A DNA stretch of 64,000 bases from JAFCUW01 sp049897565 (GTDB lineage Bacteria; Pseudomonadota; Gammaproteobacteria; Burkholderiales; Burkholderiaceae_D). This document shows positions 15,171-23,087 of this stretch, in pieces. Numbering within the stretch: position 1 is the first letter of the stretch; each line of letters opens with the position of its first letter. The stretch is from positions 1 through 64,000 of the forward strand of contig NZ_JAFCWM010000002.1 in assembly GCF_049897565.1 (NCBI RefSeq). The letters are read 5' to 3'. The notes under the pieces were generated by a model that saw only the letters and a list, made by a program, of their open reading frames with translations, was not told where the DNA came from and searched no databases. The translations under genes were made by a program, and so were the position numbers.

Positions 15171-16208
15171 ATGGCATTGATTCCAAGCACTATCCTGACC
15201 GGTTTTCTCGGCGCCGGCAAAACCACGCTGCTCAAGCGCATCCTGCAAGAGGAGCACGGGCTGCGCATTGCCGTCATCGAGAACGAGTTCGGGCAGGAAA
15301 ACATCGACAATGAAATTTTGCTGCACGACAGCGTCGAGCAGATCGTCGAGATGAACAACGGCTGCATCTGCTGCACCGTGCGCGGCGACCTGATCGTCGC
15401 GCTGGCGAGCCTGGCGCAACAGCGCGACGCCGGCGAAATCGCCTTCGACCGGGTGGTCATCGAAACGACCGGGCTGGCCAACCCGGGCCCGGTGGCGCAG
15501 ACGTTTTTTGTCGACGAGGAAGTCGGCGCCCACTACCTGCTCGACGCGGTAGTGACGGTGGTCGACGCGCGCCACGCGATGGGCCAGCTCGACGAGCACG
15601 AGGAAGCCCAGCGCCAGGTCGGCTTTGCCGACAAGATCCTCATTTCGAAGGCCGACCTGGTCGACGCCGGCCAGCTCGCCGCGCTGACGGCGCGCCTGAA
15701 GCGGATCAACCCGCGCGCGCCGATCAGCCAGTCCGACTTCGGCCGCGCGCCGCTGTCGGAAATACTCGACCTGCGCGGCTTTAACCTTAACGACAAGCTC
15801 GACATCGACCCGGCGTTCCTGACGGCCGACGAAGCGCACGAGCACGTGCACACCGAGGCGTGCGACCACAGCAACGACCACGCCAACGACCACCATCACT
15901 CCCACCACAGCGACGACATCGCCGCCTTCGTGTTCAAGAGCGATCGACCGTTCGACCCGGCCCGGCTCGACGAATTCCTCGCCAGCCTGGTCAACGTGTT
16001 CGGCCCGCGCATGCTGCGCTACAAGGGCGTGCTGCTGATGGACGGCGCCGACCGCAAGGTCGTATTCCAGGGCGTGCACCAGATCATGGGCAGCGACCTC
16101 GGCGCAAAATGGGGCGAATCGGAAGAACGTGGCAGCAAAATGGTCTTTATTGGCAAAAATTTACCACAGGACGTCTTTATCCGAGGTTTGGAGCAATGTT
16201 TGGTATAA
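15171..16208 (+). CDS. CobW/COG0523 family GTPase, probable metal chaperone
   Basis: A 345-aa G3E-family GTPase. Walker A is GFLGAGKT (residues 11-18), the base-specificity motif region SKAD is near residues 159-162, and the family's metal site Cys-X-Cys-Cys is CICC (65-68). A His-rich loop (about residues 223-247) separates the GTPase domain from the CobW C-terminal domain (about 250-345). COG0523 members insert or traffic Zn, Co or Ni; with no cobalamin or urease genes nearby, a YjiA/ZNG1-like zinc role is more likely than cobalamin synthesis, but this is inference. No Zur box was seen. The ATG at 15171 is chosen because upstream in-frame codons overlap the promoter. Confidence 0.88.
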   Translation: MALIPSTILTGFLGAGKTTLLKRILQEEHGLRIAVIENEFGQENIDNEILLHDSVEQIVEMNNGCICCTVRGDLIVALASLAQQRDAGEIAFDRVVIETTGLANPGPVAQTFFVDEEVGAHYLLDAVVTVVDARHAMGQLDEHEEAQRQVGFADKILISKADLVDAGQLAALTARLKRINPRAPISQSDFGRAPLSEILDLRGFNLNDKLDIDPAFLTADEAHEHVHTEACDHSNDHANDHHHSHHSDDIAAFVFKSDRPFDPARLDEFLASLVNVFGPRMLRYKGVLLMDGADRKVVFQGVHQIMGSDLGAKWGESEERGSKMVFIGKNLPQDVFIRGLEQCLV

Positions 16209-16300
16209 ACTATCCCGGCTTTACGATCGCACGCCAGCGCACCGGCGGCGCCTGCTGGACCACGAATGGCAACGCGCCGTTGCGGCGAGAGGAACATCGG

Positions 16301-16972
16301 ATGGCCGTCAAGGATAGCGTGAAGGAAAGCGTGAAGGGCAGTGTCAAGGATGGCGTAACGAGGCCGGCCGCGAAAGCGGGCGCAGGCAACAAGAAGGCGG
16401 CAGCGCAGCAGGCCGCCAAGGTAGTGAACTCGGCTGAAAGGTCCGGCGCAGAACCGGATGAAACGGCCGAGTTAGCTGATAAAATGAAAACCTCTGTCGT
16501 ATCGAAGGTAAGTGAAGTCATGACTAAAACAACTAAATCCTCCCCCGCCGCGACCACAGAAATCCGTCTCCTGTCCGAAGATGAAATCCGGGCGATGAAC
16601 GAGAAGGACTATATGAACCCGGCGCAGCTGGCGTTCTTCAAGGCGCGCTTGCAGCAGCTTGAAAAAGACCTGCTCAAGAACGCCGGCGAAACCACCGAAC
16701 ACCTGCGCGAAACGGTGCTCGTGCCCGATCCGGCCGACCGCGCCACCATCGAAGAAGAGCATGCGCTCGAACTGCGCACGCGCGACCGCGAGCGCAAGCT
16801 GCTGAAAAAAGTGCAGCAGTCGATCGCCGCGATCGACGGCGGCGACTACGGCTGGTGCGAAGAAACGGGCGAGCCGATCGGCATTCCGCGCCTGATTGCC
16901 CGCCCGACCGCGACCTTGTCGCTGGAAGCGCAGCAGCGCCGCGAACTGAAGCAGAAGCTGTACGGCGACTGA
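16301..16972 (+). CDS. dksA: RNA polymerase-binding transcription factor DksA, zinc-less type with possible N-terminal extension
   Basis: DksA enters the RNA polymerase secondary channel and, with ppGpp, adjusts rRNA and amino-acid promoters. The conserved core starts at MTKTTKSS (ATG at 16520) and is 150 aa, matching E. coli DksA (151). The coiled-coil tip aspartates are present (PDPADRAT, Asp70 and Asp73 of the core). Of the four zinc cysteines only one remains (Cys113); the others read Thr116, Ser134 and Ala137, so no zinc finger forms. An in-frame ATG at 16301 with GAGAGGAA upstream would add 73 residues of Lys/Ala-rich low complexity (KDSVKESVKGSVKDGV). Both starts are plausible; the longer is annotated. 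A strong terminator follows. Confidence 0.9.
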   Translation: MAVKDSVKESVKGSVKDGVTRPAAKAGAGNKKAAAQQAAKVVNSAERSGAEPDETAELADKMKTSVVSKVSEVMTKTTKSSPAATTEIRLLSEDEIRAMNEKDYMNPAQLAFFKARLQQLEKDLLKNAGETTEHLRETVLVPDPADRATIEEEHALELRTRDRERKLLKKVQQSIAAIDGGDYGWCEETGEPIGIPRLIARPTATLSLEAQQRRELKQKLYGD

Positions 16973-16996
16973 GCCGAAGGCGTCGGGCTGAACCAG

Positions 16997-17027
16997 AAAA
17001 GCATGCGCCGTTGTCGCATGCTTTTTT
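16997..17027 (+). terminator. Rho-independent terminator of dksA
   Basis: AAAAGCATGCG and CGCATGCTTTT pair perfectly over 11 bp around the loop CCGTTGT, followed by more T. It begins 25 bases after the dksA stop. Confidence 0.93.
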
Positions 17028-17181
17028 GCTTTGGCGAAGCTGCCGTGCGCGCGAATAGCTTGCCCATGGGATACACTATGGCAACACCGCACCGCGCTTG
17101 AGCCGCCGGCCCGCCGCGCCGTGCCGGCGCTGGTGGCCGGTGGCGTCGCCACAGCGGCAATTTGGCTACACAGGAATCGAC

Positions 17182-18504
17182 GTGGGAATTTTCTCCTTCC
17201 TCAAGAAAAAAGATGGGCAGCCCGACCGCGCCGGGCCGGACACCCGGCTGCGCAGCGGCGAGCCGTCGCGCCTGTCGCTCGACAATGAAGCCGAGCGCGC
17301 GCGCCAGCGCGAGATCGCCCGCGCCACCACGGCCAAGATCGACGCCATCGAGTCGGCGATGGCGTTCGACATCTTCAACGAGCCCGAGCCGGCCTGGGGC
17401 AGCCAGACGCGCCGCCCGGTGCGCACCGAAGCGCAGATCGCCGCCGATGCCCGCACCGACACCTTGCCGCTGCTGGAACTGGCCACCACCGAGCTGCTGG
17501 CCGACGAGCTCGTCGCCGACGCCGCCGCCCCCGGCACCGAGCCGGTGATCGAAGAAATCGCCATCATGTACGCCAACGCCCAGCCTGAAGTGGCCGAGCA
17601 GATGTTGCTGGCCAGCCTGGCCGAGGCCGGCCGCGACGAGCGCGCCGTGTGGTGGATGCTGTTCGACCTGTACCAGGCCGGCGGCCAGCAGGACGCGTTC
17701 GACAACATTGCGATCGACTACGCCAGCCGCTTCGAAACGTCGCCGCCGACCTGGCAGCCGCTGCCGCTGGCCGGCGCCGAACATGCGCTTGCCGGCGTCA
17801 CGCCGACCGAGTCGTTCGGCCCCGTGCTCGACGCGGCGATCGCGCCGCAGCTGGGGCGGCTGCTCGAGCTGGCCACCAGCAGCCCGGCCACGCGGCTCGA
17901 ATTTGGCCGCGTCAAGCAAGTCACGCCGGAAGGCTGCGCGCGCCTGCTGGCGGCGCTCGGCCTGCTGCGCGGCGGCGGGCGCGAGCTGATCGTCGCCGGC
18001 GCCGCCGAGCTGGCCGAGACGGTGCGCGCCACCATCACCATCGGCCAGCGCGACGCCAGCGAGGCGCCGTGGCTGCTGCTGCTCGAACTGCTGCAACTGA
18101 TGAACCGCGAAAAGGACTTCGAGGAGACGGCGATGGATTACTGCGTCACCTACGAGCTGTCGCCGCCGTCGTTCGAGGCACCCGCCAACGTCGCCAACGC
18201 CGCCGGCGCGCAGGCGCCGTCGCGCTCGGACCGCTTCCTGCTGCCGGCGCTGATCGACGGCGCCAGCGCGCCGCTGTTCGATGCCATCGACGCCTACGCG
18301 GCGCAATTCCAGCCGGTGGTGCTCGACTGCTCGCGCCTGGCGCGGGTCGATTACGCCGCCGCCGGCGCGCTGCACAAGCGCCTGCGCGCGCTGGCCGCCG
18401 CCGACAAGACGATCGAACTGCGCGACGTGAACCATTTGGTGTCCGCGCTGTTCAAACTGATGGGGTTCCAGCAAGTGGCGCGTCTGTATCCGCACAAGTA
18501 CTGA
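17182..18504 (+). CDS. STAS-like domain protein, 440 aa, function unknown
   Basis: The chosen start is GTG at 17182 (AGGA 7 bases upstream), giving MGIFSFLKKKDGQPD, a typical start for this betaproteobacterial family; an ATG at 17098 would add 28 unlike residues. The protein is acidic and Ala-rich. A middle segment (about residues 130-190) reads as a helical hairpin repeat (EEIAIMYANAQPEVAEQMLL, RAVWWMLFDLYQAGGQQDAF) like the FimV C-terminal/TPR type. The end (about 335-440) resembles a STAS domain (VVLDCSRLARVDYAAAGALH) as in anti-sigma antagonists, and a similar fold may occur once before (about 215-285). It lies between dksA and hslV, where such a gene is common. Role unknown. Confidence 0.7.
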   Translation: MGIFSFLKKKDGQPDRAGPDTRLRSGEPSRLSLDNEAERARQREIARATTAKIDAIESAMAFDIFNEPEPAWGSQTRRPVRTEAQIAADARTDTLPLLELATTELLADELVADAAAPGTEPVIEEIAIMYANAQPEVAEQMLLASLAEAGRDERAVWWMLFDLYQAGGQQDAFDNIAIDYASRFETSPPTWQPLPLAGAEHALAGVTPTESFGPVLDAAIAPQLGRLLELATSSPATRLEFGRVKQVTPEGCARLLAALGLLRGGGRELIVAGAAELAETVRATITIGQRDASEAPWLLLLELLQLMNREKDFEETAMDYCVTYELSPPSFEAPANVANAAGAQAPSRSDRFLLPALIDGASAPLFDAIDAYAAQFQPVVLDCSRLARVDYAAAGALHKRLRALAAADKTIELRDVNHLVSALFKLMGFQQVARLYPHKY

Positions 18505-18550
18505 GCACAGTACTGACCGCGCCGGCCGGCGTCACCGCCGCGTCCGGTGC

Positions 18551-18579
18551 CTTGCAATCTGGCCCGGCACCCCCAATGT
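18551..18579 (+). promoter_or_regulatory. sigma32 (heat-shock) promoter candidate for hslVU
   Basis: CTTGCAA (18551-18557), 13 bases, then CCCCAATGT (18571-18579) closely match the sigma32 consensus CTTGAAA-N11-16-CCCCATNT. It lies 30 bases before the hslV ATG, as expected for a heat-shock operon. Confidence 0.65.
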
Positions 18580-18608
18580 TTGGTAGTGAGTACACGACGA
18601 GGCAGACA

Positions 18609-19145
18609 ATGGAACAATTTCACGGCACCACCATCTTGTGCGTGCGGCGCGGCAAGCAAGTCGCGCTGGGGGGCGACGGCCAGGTTACGCTGGGCAACAT
18701 CGTCATGAAGGGCACGGCCCGCAAGGTGCGCAAGTTGTACCAGGGCAAAGTGCTGTGCGGCTTCGCCGGCGGCACCGCCGACGCCTTCACCCTGCTCGAC
18801 CGTTTCGAAGGCAAGCTGGAAAAACACCAGGGCAACCTGATGCGCGCCTCGGTCGAACTGGCCAAGGACTGGCGCACCGACCGCATGCTGCGCCGCCTCG
18901 AGGCGATGCTGCTGGTGGCCGACCATGAATCGACCCTGGTGATCACCGGCAATGGCGACGTGCTCGAGCCGGAAGATGGCATCGGCGCGATCGGCTCCGG
19001 CGGCATCTATGCACAGTCCGCGGCCAAGGCGCTGCAGGAAAACACCGACCTGGCGCCGGCCGACATCGTCAAGAAATCGCTGACCATCGCCGGCCAGCTG
19101 TGCATCTATACCAACCTTTCCCACATCATCGAAACGCTGGACTGA
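18609..19145 (+). CDS. hslV: ATP-dependent protease proteolytic subunit HslV (ClpQ)
   Basis: The threonine peptidase of the HslVU proteasome-like complex, forming a double hexamer ring capped by HslU. The product is 178 aa. It starts MEQFHGTTILCVRRG: the short leader is removed so that a Thr of the GTT becomes the catalytic N-terminus, the usual betaproteobacterial form. GGDGQVTLG, GFAGGTADAF and GIGAIGSGG are family blocks. hslU follows 8 bases downstream, and a sigma32-like promoter precedes. An open frame extends upstream through the STAS gene but is out of phase with it and has no start of its own. Confidence 0.97.
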   Translation: MEQFHGTTILCVRRGKQVALGGDGQVTLGNIVMKGTARKVRKLYQGKVLCGFAGGTADAFTLLDRFEGKLEKHQGNLMRASVELAKDWRTDRMLRRLEAMLLVADHESTLVITGNGDVLEPEDGIGAIGSGGIYAQSAAKALQENTDLAPADIVKKSLTIAGQLCIYTNLSHIIETLD

Positions 19146-19153
19146 GCACACCT

Positions 19154-20494
19154 ATGAACATGACCCCTCTCGAAATCGTTTCCGAACTCGACAAGCACGT
19201 GGTTGGCCAGGGCAAGGCCAAGCGCGCGGTCGCCATCGCCTTGCGCAACCGCTGGCGCCGCCAGCAGGTGGCCGAGCCGCTGCGCCACGAGATCACGCCG
19301 AAAAACATCCTGATGATCGGCCCGACCGGGGTCGGCAAGACCGAGATCGCGCGCCGCCTGGCACGCCTGGCCGACGCGCCGTTCATCAAGATCGAGGCGA
19401 CCAAGTTCACCGAGGTCGGCTACGTCGGGCGCGACGTCGACACCATCATCCGCGACCTGATCGACATCGGCGTCAAGCAGACGCGCGCGAGCGAAATGCG
19501 CAAGGTGCGCCAGAGCGCCGAGGAAGCCGCCGAAGACCGCATCATCGACATCCTGGTGCCGCCGTCGCGCGACTTCGGCTTCAATGTCGCCGCCGCGCCG
19601 GGCGAGACCAAGGACGGCGACGCCACGCGCCAGACGTTCCGCAAGCGGCTGCGCGAAGGCGCGCTCGACGATCGCGAGATCGAGATCGAAGTGGCCGAGG
19701 CCGGCCCGCAGATGGAAATCATGGCGCCGCCGGGCATGGAAGAAATGACCGAGCAGATCAAGAGCATGTTCTCCGGCATCGGCGCGGCGCGCAAGAAGCC
19801 GCGCAAGATGAAGATCAAGGACGCCATCAAGCTGCTGGCCGAGGAAGAGGCCGGCATGCTGATCAACGAAGACGAGATGAAGCAGAAGGCGATTGCCAAC
19901 GTCGAGCAGAACGGCATCGTCTTTCTCGACGAGATCGACAAGATCGCGTCGCGCTCGGAAGTGGGCGGCGCCGACGTCTCGCGCGCCGGCGTGCAGCGCG
20001 ACCTGCTGCCGCTGGTCGAAGGCACCACCGTCAACACCAAGTACGGCATGATCCGCACCGACCACATCCTGTTCATCGCGTCCGGCGCGTTTCACCTGGC
20101 CAAGCCGTCGGACCTGATTCCCGAATTGCAGGGGCGCTTTCCGATCCGCGTGGAGCTTGAATCACTATCCATCGCCGACTTCGAGTGCATCCTGACCTCG
20201 ACCGACGCCTGCCTGACGACGCAGTACGAGGCGCTGCTGGCGACCGAGGACGTGAAAATCACGTTCACGCCGGACGGCATCACCCGGCTCGCCGAGATCG
20301 CGTTTTCGGTCAACGAGCGCACCGAGAACATCGGCGCGCGCCGGCTCTACACGGTGATGGAAAAGCTGCTCGAGGAAGTGTCGTTTACGGCCAGCGAATC
20401 GGGCGGCCAGGTGGTGTCGATCGACGCCGACTACGTCAACGAGCGGCTCGACAAGCTGGCCGAGAACGAAGACCTGTCGCGGTACGTGCTGTAG
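19154..20494 (+). CDS. hslU: ATP-dependent protease ATPase subunit HslU (ClpY)
   Basis: The 446-aa AAA+ unfoldase partner of HslV; it unfolds substrates with ATP and feeds them into the HslV chamber in the cytoplasm. Walker A is GPTGVGKT (residues 56-63), Walker B is GIVFLDEIDK, and the C-terminus ends in hydrophobic residues (DLSRYVL) that insert into HslV to activate it. The intermediate I-domain occupies about residues 110-245. The start is the ATG giving MNMTPLEIVSELDKHV, 8 bases after the hslV stop; upstream in-frame codons lie inside hslV. Full length compared with E. coli HslU (443 aa). Confidence 0.97.
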   Translation: MNMTPLEIVSELDKHVVGQGKAKRAVAIALRNRWRRQQVAEPLRHEITPKNILMIGPTGVGKTEIARRLARLADAPFIKIEATKFTEVGYVGRDVDTIIRDLIDIGVKQTRASEMRKVRQSAEEAAEDRIIDILVPPSRDFGFNVAAAPGETKDGDATRQTFRKRLREGALDDREIEIEVAEAGPQMEIMAPPGMEEMTEQIKSMFSGIGAARKKPRKMKIKDAIKLLAEEEAGMLINEDEMKQKAIANVEQNGIVFLDEIDKIASRSEVGGADVSRAGVQRDLLPLVEGTTVNTKYGMIRTDHILFIASGAFHLAKPSDLIPELQGRFPIRVELESLSIADFECILTSTDACLTTQYEALLATEDVKITFTPDGITRLAEIAFSVNERTENIGARRLYTVMEKLLEEVSFTASESGGQVVSIDADYVNERLDKLAENEDLSRYVL

Positions 20495-20514
20495 GCAGGC
20501 GAAGAGAACAAGCG

Positions 20515-20715
20515 ATGGCGAACAAGGCGCTGGCTACGCGCCAGAAAATGCAGGTCAAGATCGAACCGTCGCAGCGGTTCGGCAAGCCGCGCAACCCGGT
20601 CGCGGTGGCGGCCAAGCTGCGCGCCGCCGGCCCGCACGCCAAGGGCGCCACGGCGCAGCGCCAATCCGAAAAGCGCGTGCTGGCCAAGGCCAAGCTGGTG
20701 GCTGACGACGACTAG
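20515..20715 (+). CDS. small basic protein, 66 aa, unknown
   Basis: ATG at 20515 preceded by GAAGAGAA starts a 66-aa protein rich in Lys, Arg and Ala (MANKALATRQKMQVKIEPSQ, then KPRNPVAVAAKLRAAGPHAK) ending in three Asp. It begins 20 bases after hslU on the same strand and may be co-transcribed. No signal peptide, membrane segment or known domain is visible. The charge and lack of hydrophobic core suggest a nucleic-acid- or ribosome-binding, partly disordered protein, but that is inference from composition. Coding potential is supported by the ribosome site and by conserved-looking composition only. Confidence 0.6.
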   Translation: MANKALATRQKMQVKIEPSQRFGKPRNPVAVAAKLRAAGPHAKGATAQRQSEKRVLAKAKLVADDD

Positions 20716-20734
20716 GCGGTTGACCGGTCGACGG

Positions 20735-21184
20735 TTATTTGCGTACCCAGCCGGCGTTGGCCGGCGGGCATGTCACCTCGCGCGCCTTGCTCGAGTCGTG
20801 CAAGATGCCGGGAATATAGTTGACGGTGCTGCTGGTGACGCAATAGCTCTTGCCGGCGTAGGTGATGCGCTCGATGACGACGCCGTCGGCCGAGCGGTAG
20901 TGATCGATCGTGCGCGTCTTGGAGCGGTCGTTGAAGGCACCCTCGGCGGCCTTGTCGAAGCGCTCCGACGACGATTCGCCGCCGCTGATGGCCGGCGGCT
21001 TTTGCGCCGGCGGCGGCGCTGGCGGTTCGGCGGCGCGGATATCCTTGTCCGCCTCGACAGCGCTGCGCTTGGCCTGTTCCAGGTCGGCGACGCCCTTGGC
21101 GGTGATGCTCTCCTGCGCGATGGCGTGCGTCGCCAGCAAGGCGGCGGCGGCAATAACGGCGATTCGTGCTGATTGTGTTTTCAT
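20735..21184 (-). CDS. exported protein with C-terminal Cys-pair domain, unknown (149 aa)
   Basis: AGGATGAACGC lies just before the ATG. A signal peptide (MKTQSARIAVIAAAALLATHAIA) is followed by a charged helix and a Pro-rich linker (PPAPPPAQKPPA), then a compact C-terminal domain: IDHYRSADGVVIERITYAGKSYC...VNYIPGILHDSSKA...VTCPPANAGWVRK. Two cysteines could form a disulphide in the periplasm. The same domain closes the protein at 22250-22890 (VNFVPGILSDSS, TCPPAGEGWARH), so the two are paralogues separated by one gene. I do not recognise a named family. It converges with the small basic gene. Confidence 0.75.
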   Translation of the reverse strand: MKTQSARIAVIAAAALLATHAIAQESITAKGVADLEQAKRSAVEADKDIRAAEPPAPPPAQKPPAISGGESSSERFDKAAEGAFNDRSKTRTIDHYRSADGVVIERITYAGKSYCVTSSTVNYIPGILHDSSKAREVTCPPANAGWVRK

Positions 21185-21261
21185 GCGTTCATCCTATCAG
21201 ATGAGGTCGCCAAACGGCGCACCACCAGCGTGGGCCCGAGGACGACGTTATTGGCCGGCCC

Positions 21262-22137
21262 TCACGGCGCGAACTCGTAGGCGAGCGAAGTGACGGTGCC
21301 GATGAAGTACGGCCTGCGCCCTTGCGGCCGCATCCATCCCACCTCGCCGCTGAGCGGCACGGTCATGCCGTCGCGCACCTGGTAGTTCGACCAGCTCCCT
21401 TCCCACGGCAGCATGACCATTTCCTTGCCGACGCCGGCGCCCCTGGCCTCGGCGCGAAACGAATCGATCAGGCCGGCATCGCCAAACCTGAACAGCAAGG
21501 TCAGGGTGAGCGGGCCGTCGACGATGGTGGCGTTTGCCGAGCGCTCGCCCTGCGCGTCCCAGCGCACGCCCTGGCTGGGCAGCAGCGCGGTCGGGTACCA
21601 GGCCGCTTCAGCGAAAAAGCGCATGAACTCGCCGCGGGCAAGTTCGCCACCGCCGCTGACGTCGGCCATCGTGAACAAGCCCAGGATGGCGGCGTGCAGG
21701 CGGCCCTTGCCAGCAATGTAGCTGTCGACCACGCGTACCGGCAACACTGGCAGCATCGAGATGCGCGCATTCCACAAGAAACCCGGGCGGCGCACGACAA
21801 CGCGTTGGCTTGAAGTGAAAGGCTTCCACTGCTCGCCCGTGGCGGACAGGTTGAACGTGCCGTTGATGTCGATCGTGGCGGCGGCGATGATCGGCTGGCC
21901 GTCCTGCAGTACCGCGCGGAAGTAGCGTTGCACCGGCGCCGGCAAGAGCGCCAGTTCGGCGGCGTCGTAGCGCGTGGCGCGTGGCGGGCCCGGCTGCGCG
22001 CCGACCCGGGCCGCCTCCAGTTCCCGCGTCAGTGCCGCGCTAGCCGCAGTCCACCGGCTGGCGCCGTACGCAGCCAGCCCGGCCGCGACGGCCCCCAGCA
22101 GGCATACAGCCAGCCCGGTCCACAGCAACCACGTCAT
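21262..22137 (-). CDS. DUF6544-like protein with N-terminal membrane anchor (291 aa)
   Basis: The ATG at 22137 follows AGGAATTC and begins MTWLLWTGLAVCLLGAVAAG, one transmembrane segment. The rest is a soluble domain with LLPAPVQRYFRAVLQDGQP, GEQWKPFTSSQRVVVRRPGFLWNA, and AWYPTALLPSQGVRWDAQ. I know this pattern from proteins annotated DUF6544/DUF6920, of unknown function, perhaps lipid or lipoprotein related because the fold resembles lipid-binding sheets; that is inference. It sits between the two paralogous Cys-pair proteins on the same strand. An in-frame start at 22206 would add 23 residues without a ribosome site. Confidence 0.7.
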   Translation of the reverse strand: MTWLLWTGLAVCLLGAVAAGLAAYGASRWTAASAALTRELEAARVGAQPGPPRATRYDAAELALLPAPVQRYFRAVLQDGQPIIAAATIDINGTFNLSATGEQWKPFTSSQRVVVRRPGFLWNARISMLPVLPVRVVDSYIAGKGRLHAAILGLFTMADVSGGGELARGEFMRFFAEAAWYPTALLPSQGVRWDAQGERSANATIVDGPLTLTLLFRFGDAGLIDSFRAEARGAGVGKEMVMLPWEGSWSNYQVRDGMTVPLSGEVGWMRPQGRRPYFIGTVTSLAYEFAP

Positions 22138-22249
22138 TTGAATTCCTTTGCTTGCGCGGTGAAGAGGCGTACTTGCAATATAGAGCGGTGACGGCCCGCC
22201 GGTCAATGTTCAATTTTGATGCGCGATCCGCGCCCGACAATGCACGCTA

Positions 22250-22890
22250 CTAATGCCGCGCCCAGCCCTCGCCCGCCGGCGGACACGTCAGCGTCTTCGG
22301 TGTGCTGCTGTCGCTCAAGATGCCGGGCACGAAGTTGACCGTGCCGCTCATGTAGCAGCTGCTTTTGCCGCCGCGCGGCAGGCGCTCGATGATGACGCCT
22401 TCGCCCGACTCGTAGCGGTCCACCGTCAGCGTGTTCGATTTGTCGATGTAGGCGCTGGCCATGATTCGCTCGAAGCGGGCCTGGCGCGAGTCGGCGCTCA
22501 GGGCGACTGGCTTGCCTGCCCGCAGTTCGCGGTCGATGTTTCCGGCGCCGCTACTTGCCCGCTCGACCAGGTCGCCGAGGTAGGGGGCGGCAGCGAGCGC
22601 GTCTGGCACCGGCGCGTCGGCCTGGACCGCTTCAGGAGCCGCGCGCGGCGGCGCCGCCGGGGGACCGGCGGCAGTGGCTGCGGCCGCGTCGTGGTCCGGA
22701 CAACTGGCTTCTTGATTTCTTGCTTGACAGGCGGTGGAAGCGTGGGGCGCACCAGCGTCAGCATGTAGCGCTGCGGGGCTGCGGCGGCGCCCTGCGGCGC
22801 TTGGGGGCGCGCCAGGTAGAAACACGCCAGCAGCAACAGGTGCACGGTGATCGTCAGCGCCAGCGGCAGACTGCGGCGCGGCATCGGCAT
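22250..22890 (-). pseudogene. frameshifted paralogue of the 20735-21184 exported protein, TonB-like N-terminus
   Basis: AGGATTTA precedes an ATG at 22890. The first part reads MPMPRRSLPLALTITVHLLL, a single N-terminal membrane anchor followed by a Pro-rich stretch (PTLPPPVKQEIKKPVV) as in TonB-type energy transducers. The frame is lost near 22660 at a run of five C (coding strand); one extra C restores GPPAAPPRAAPEAVQADAP and then the same C-terminal domain as the gene at 20735 (SGTVNFVPGILSDSST, TCPPAGEGWARH). The repaired protein would be about 213 aa. A one-base loss in a C-run may be a true mutation, a slippery phase-variable tract, or a sequencing error. Both halves have sound coding character, so the break is recent or artefactual. 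Confidence 0.7.
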
Positions 22891-23087
22891 TAAATCCTGC
22901 GGTCGCGAAAGGTGGGGGCCGCCAGCGGGCGCCCTCAAGGGCACCCGCGATCAGGCCATGACTGAAGTGTCCCCCCTCCCCGCCGGAACCGCCACCGCCT
23001 TGTGCAAAGCACCGCCTGCCTGCACTTTCAGTAGCGCGCAGCGATACCTTGCCGATTATGGAACAACAGAATCACGGGTGCGGGGCA

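Noticed and set aside
17649..19145. A long plus-strand frame joining a shadow of the STAS gene to hslV
   Set aside because: The first two thirds are out of phase with the STAS gene; only the part from MEQFHG (18609) is real.
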